Assembly (NCBI GenBank): GCA_913057765.1
Contig: CAJXPH010000139.1
Span: 1 to 7,063, forward strand
Length of the DNA: 7,063 bases
DNA from: an uncultured Campylobacteraceae bacterium
GTDB taxonomy: Bacteria; Campylobacterota; Campylobacteria; Campylobacterales; Arcobacteraceae
Direction of reading: 5' to 3'
The notes under the pieces were generated by a model, which was given only the letters and a program-made list of their open reading frames with translations, made no database searches and was not told where the DNA came from. This document shows positions 6,164 through 7,063 of this stretch, one piece after another (within the stretch, counting starts at the first letter, position 1; the number at the start of each line of letters is the position of its first letter). The position numbers were made by a program, and so were the translations under genes.

Positions 6164-6838
6164 TTGTTCATACACTTTCATCCATTCAAACCATTTCTTA
6201 AAAGAGAGACTCGCAGGATAATAGTAGGAACACTACCGCCTCCAAGATTTTGCACAAAAGAATATAAAGAGAAAGATGTTCTTTTTTGTTATGGTTCAAA
6301 AGATGGCCTTCTATGGCAGATCTTAGATAAAATATACAAATTAAATCTGATTTATGATAACTCGAAAATAGCAATAGAACAAAGAAAAGAATTTTTGATA
6401 AAAGAAAAACTTGGAATATGTGATATTGTAGATTCTTGTAAAAGAGCAAAAATCGATGCTAGTGATATAGGGATGGAAGAAGTAGTATTGAGAGATATTC
6501 TTAAATATCTAAGAGATTATCCAAATATCAACACAATAATTTTCACAGGAGGATACTGTAAAAACTCACCTGAATATTTTTTGCGAAAAGTTTTAAAAGA
6601 AAAGAATATTAAATTTGAAATTGTAGATGATAATATTCCAAAAGTACATAAATTTGAATATGACAATAGAATATTTAAAACTATAAGTTTAACCTCTCCT
6701 TCAAATGCGGCAAATAGAAGTATTGGAGCAAACCCTTATTATAAAAAACAAAAACAGATAAATATAAATTACACAACTTTTGATTTTAGACTTGAACAAT
6801 ATGAAAAAGTTTTTAAATTTAAAGAATTAATGAATTAG
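6164..6838 (+). CDS. Uracil-DNA glycosylase superfamily protein
   Basis: A 224-aa cytoplasmic protein that looks like a divergent member of the UDG/Mug superfamily of base-excision repair enzymes, which remove uracil or deaminated purines from DNA. Support comes from motif order. HPFKPF (6-11) leads to IIVGTLPPPRF (19-29), at the place of the GxxPG-type motif 1. CYGSKDGLLWQIL (42-54) recalls the YxHPRNxFW segment of Mug and deoxyinosine-glycosylase relatives. GICDIVDSCKRAKIDASD (84-101) and IIFTGGYCKNS (125-135) follow, and SLTSPSNAANRS (175-186) fits the H/N-PS motif 2 loop. The usual motif 1 Asp or Asn that activates water is not obvious, so the substrate and even the activity are uncertain. 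It is divergent from murI, starts at TTG, and has no repair gene beside it in the window. Confidence 0.72.
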   Translation: MFIHFHPFKPFLKRETRRIIVGTLPPPRFCTKEYKEKDVLFCYGSKDGLLWQILDKIYKLNLIYDNSKIAIEQRKEFLIKEKLGICDIVDSCKRAKIDASDIGMEEVVLRDILKYLRDYPNINTIIFTGGYCKNSPEYFLRKVLKEKNIKFEIVDDNIPKVHKFEYDNRIFKTISLTSPSNAANRSIGANPYYKKQKQININYTTFDFRLEQYEKVFKFKELMN

Positions 6839-6865
6839 TATTCACTTTTTAAGAATTAACTAATT
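6833..6865 (+). terminator. Weak terminator-like hairpin after the UDG-family gene
   Basis: AATTAGT (6833-6839, overlapping the TAG stop) pairs with ACTAATT (6859-6865), and ATTC (6840-6843) pairs inside with GAAT (6853-6856). TTTACTTTCC follows. The stem is AU-rich and interrupted, so termination is only a possibility. Confidence 0.35.
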
Positions 6866-6875
6866 TTACTTTCCC

Positions 6876-6881
6876 TATACT
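6876..6881 (+). promoter_or_regulatory. Candidate -10 of the 30-codon membrane ORF
   Basis: TATACT matches 5 of 6 -10 bases. A start of transcription near 6888 would put the palindrome at 6891-6910 immediately after it. No convincing -35 is visible. Confidence 0.3.
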
Positions 6882-6890
6882 TTTAACAAA

Positions 6891-6910
6891 AAATGAATAC
6901 TTATTCATTT
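6891..6910. promoter_or_regulatory. 20-bp palindrome, possible repressor operator
   Basis: AAATGAATACTTATTCATTT has 9-bp perfect arms (AAATGAATA and TATTCATTT) around a 2-bp centre. It lies 10 nt before the AAAGGA Shine-Dalgarno of the small ORF and just after a possible -10, the usual place for an operator. The TGAATA-N2-TATTCA form resembles sites of dimeric TetR-type repressors. It has no following U-run, so it is a poor terminator. Confidence 0.45.
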
Positions 6911-6932
6911 ATAGACATATAAAGGAATCAAA

Positions 6933-7025
6933 ATGTTTATTACGGAAATTTTCATGTTCGTAGTTGTAGGATTAGTTGCGTTCACAGCAGTAAGTGCTAC
7001 AGTAGGTGTATTTGTTAAAAATTAA
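6933..7025 (+). CDS. 30-aa single-pass membrane micro-protein
   Basis: A short ORF with a good AAAGGA 6 nt before its ATG and a TAA at 7023-7025. The product starts MFITEIFMFVVVGLVAF, is almost wholly hydrophobic from residue 6 to 28 and ends Val-Lys-Asn, as expected for one membrane helix with a short charged tail. I do not recognise a family. It does not resemble the small oxidase subunits CydX or CcoQ. The ribosome binding site, the clean helix and the operator-like palindrome upstream favour a real gene, either a membrane micro-protein or a leader peptide for a gene beyond the contig end. Confidence 0.55.
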   Translation: MFITEIFMFVVVGLVAFTAVSATVGVFVKN

Positions 7026-7036
7026 CACTATTAACA

Positions 7037-7063
7037 CTGTCTCTTATACACATCTCCGAGCCC
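7037..7063 (-). other. Illumina Nextera i7-side adapter at the right end (library artefact)
   Basis: CTGTCTCTTATACACATCT (7037-7055) plus CCGAGCCC is the reverse complement of the Nextera read-2 adapter, the same adapter as at the left end but inverted. Genomic sequence ends at 7036, 11 nt after the stop of the small ORF. Confidence 0.98.

Noticed and set aside
6198..6449. Minus-strand 83-codon ORF opposite the UDG-family gene
   Set aside because: It is antisense to a motif-bearing gene and has no supporting start signal or family resemblance.
30..7055. Terminal inverted repeats of a transposon spanning the window
   Set aside because: The repeats are the Tn5 mosaic ends of Nextera adapter, accompanied by index and primer sequence; no transposase is present.

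Overview
The window is a short assembled contig, not a clean genomic excerpt. Bases 1-48 and 7037-7063 are Illumina Nextera (Tn5) adapter, so the biological insert is 49-7036. The insert is strongly AT-rich. It has tight minus-strand gene packing, T-tract plus TGn-TATAAT promoters, and proteins that read as Campylobacterota, most likely Arcobacteraceae. The lineage is inferred from style and gene content and was not searched.

Layout: almost everything runs on the minus strand, so transcription goes from high to low coordinates. From right to left: murI (glutamate racemase, TTG start) overlaps dnaX (DNA polymerase III clamp-loader gamma/tau) by 8 nt. The dnaX frame stops early, and a convincing DnaX C-terminal tail continues in the +1 frame (3582-3301). 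After a 64-nt gap with its own promoter come a periplasmic DsbA/DsbC-like thiol-disulfide protein and hemC (hydroxymethylbilane synthase), 4 nt apart. A hairpin follows hemC. Next is an isochorismatase-fold hydrolase with its own promoter, ended by a perfect 15-bp hairpin that includes its last codons. Last is the 5' part (208 codons) of a LuxP-type autoinducer-2 binding protein, cut by the contig end.

On the plus strand, divergent from murI, lies a uracil-DNA-glycosylase-superfamily protein that also starts at TTG. Near the right end, behind a 20-bp palindrome, is a 30-codon single-pass membrane micro-ORF.

The genes are mostly housekeeping: cell wall D-glutamate, replication, haem synthesis, periplasmic disulfide chemistry and base-excision repair. 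The accessory interest lies in the luxP fragment (AI-2 sensing), the dnaX frame break, and the micro-ORF with its operator-like palindrome. I see no mobile element, CRISPR array, tRNA or rRNA. The inverted 19-bp repeats at the two ends are library adapter, not a transposon. No stretch over 300 bases lacks a gene.
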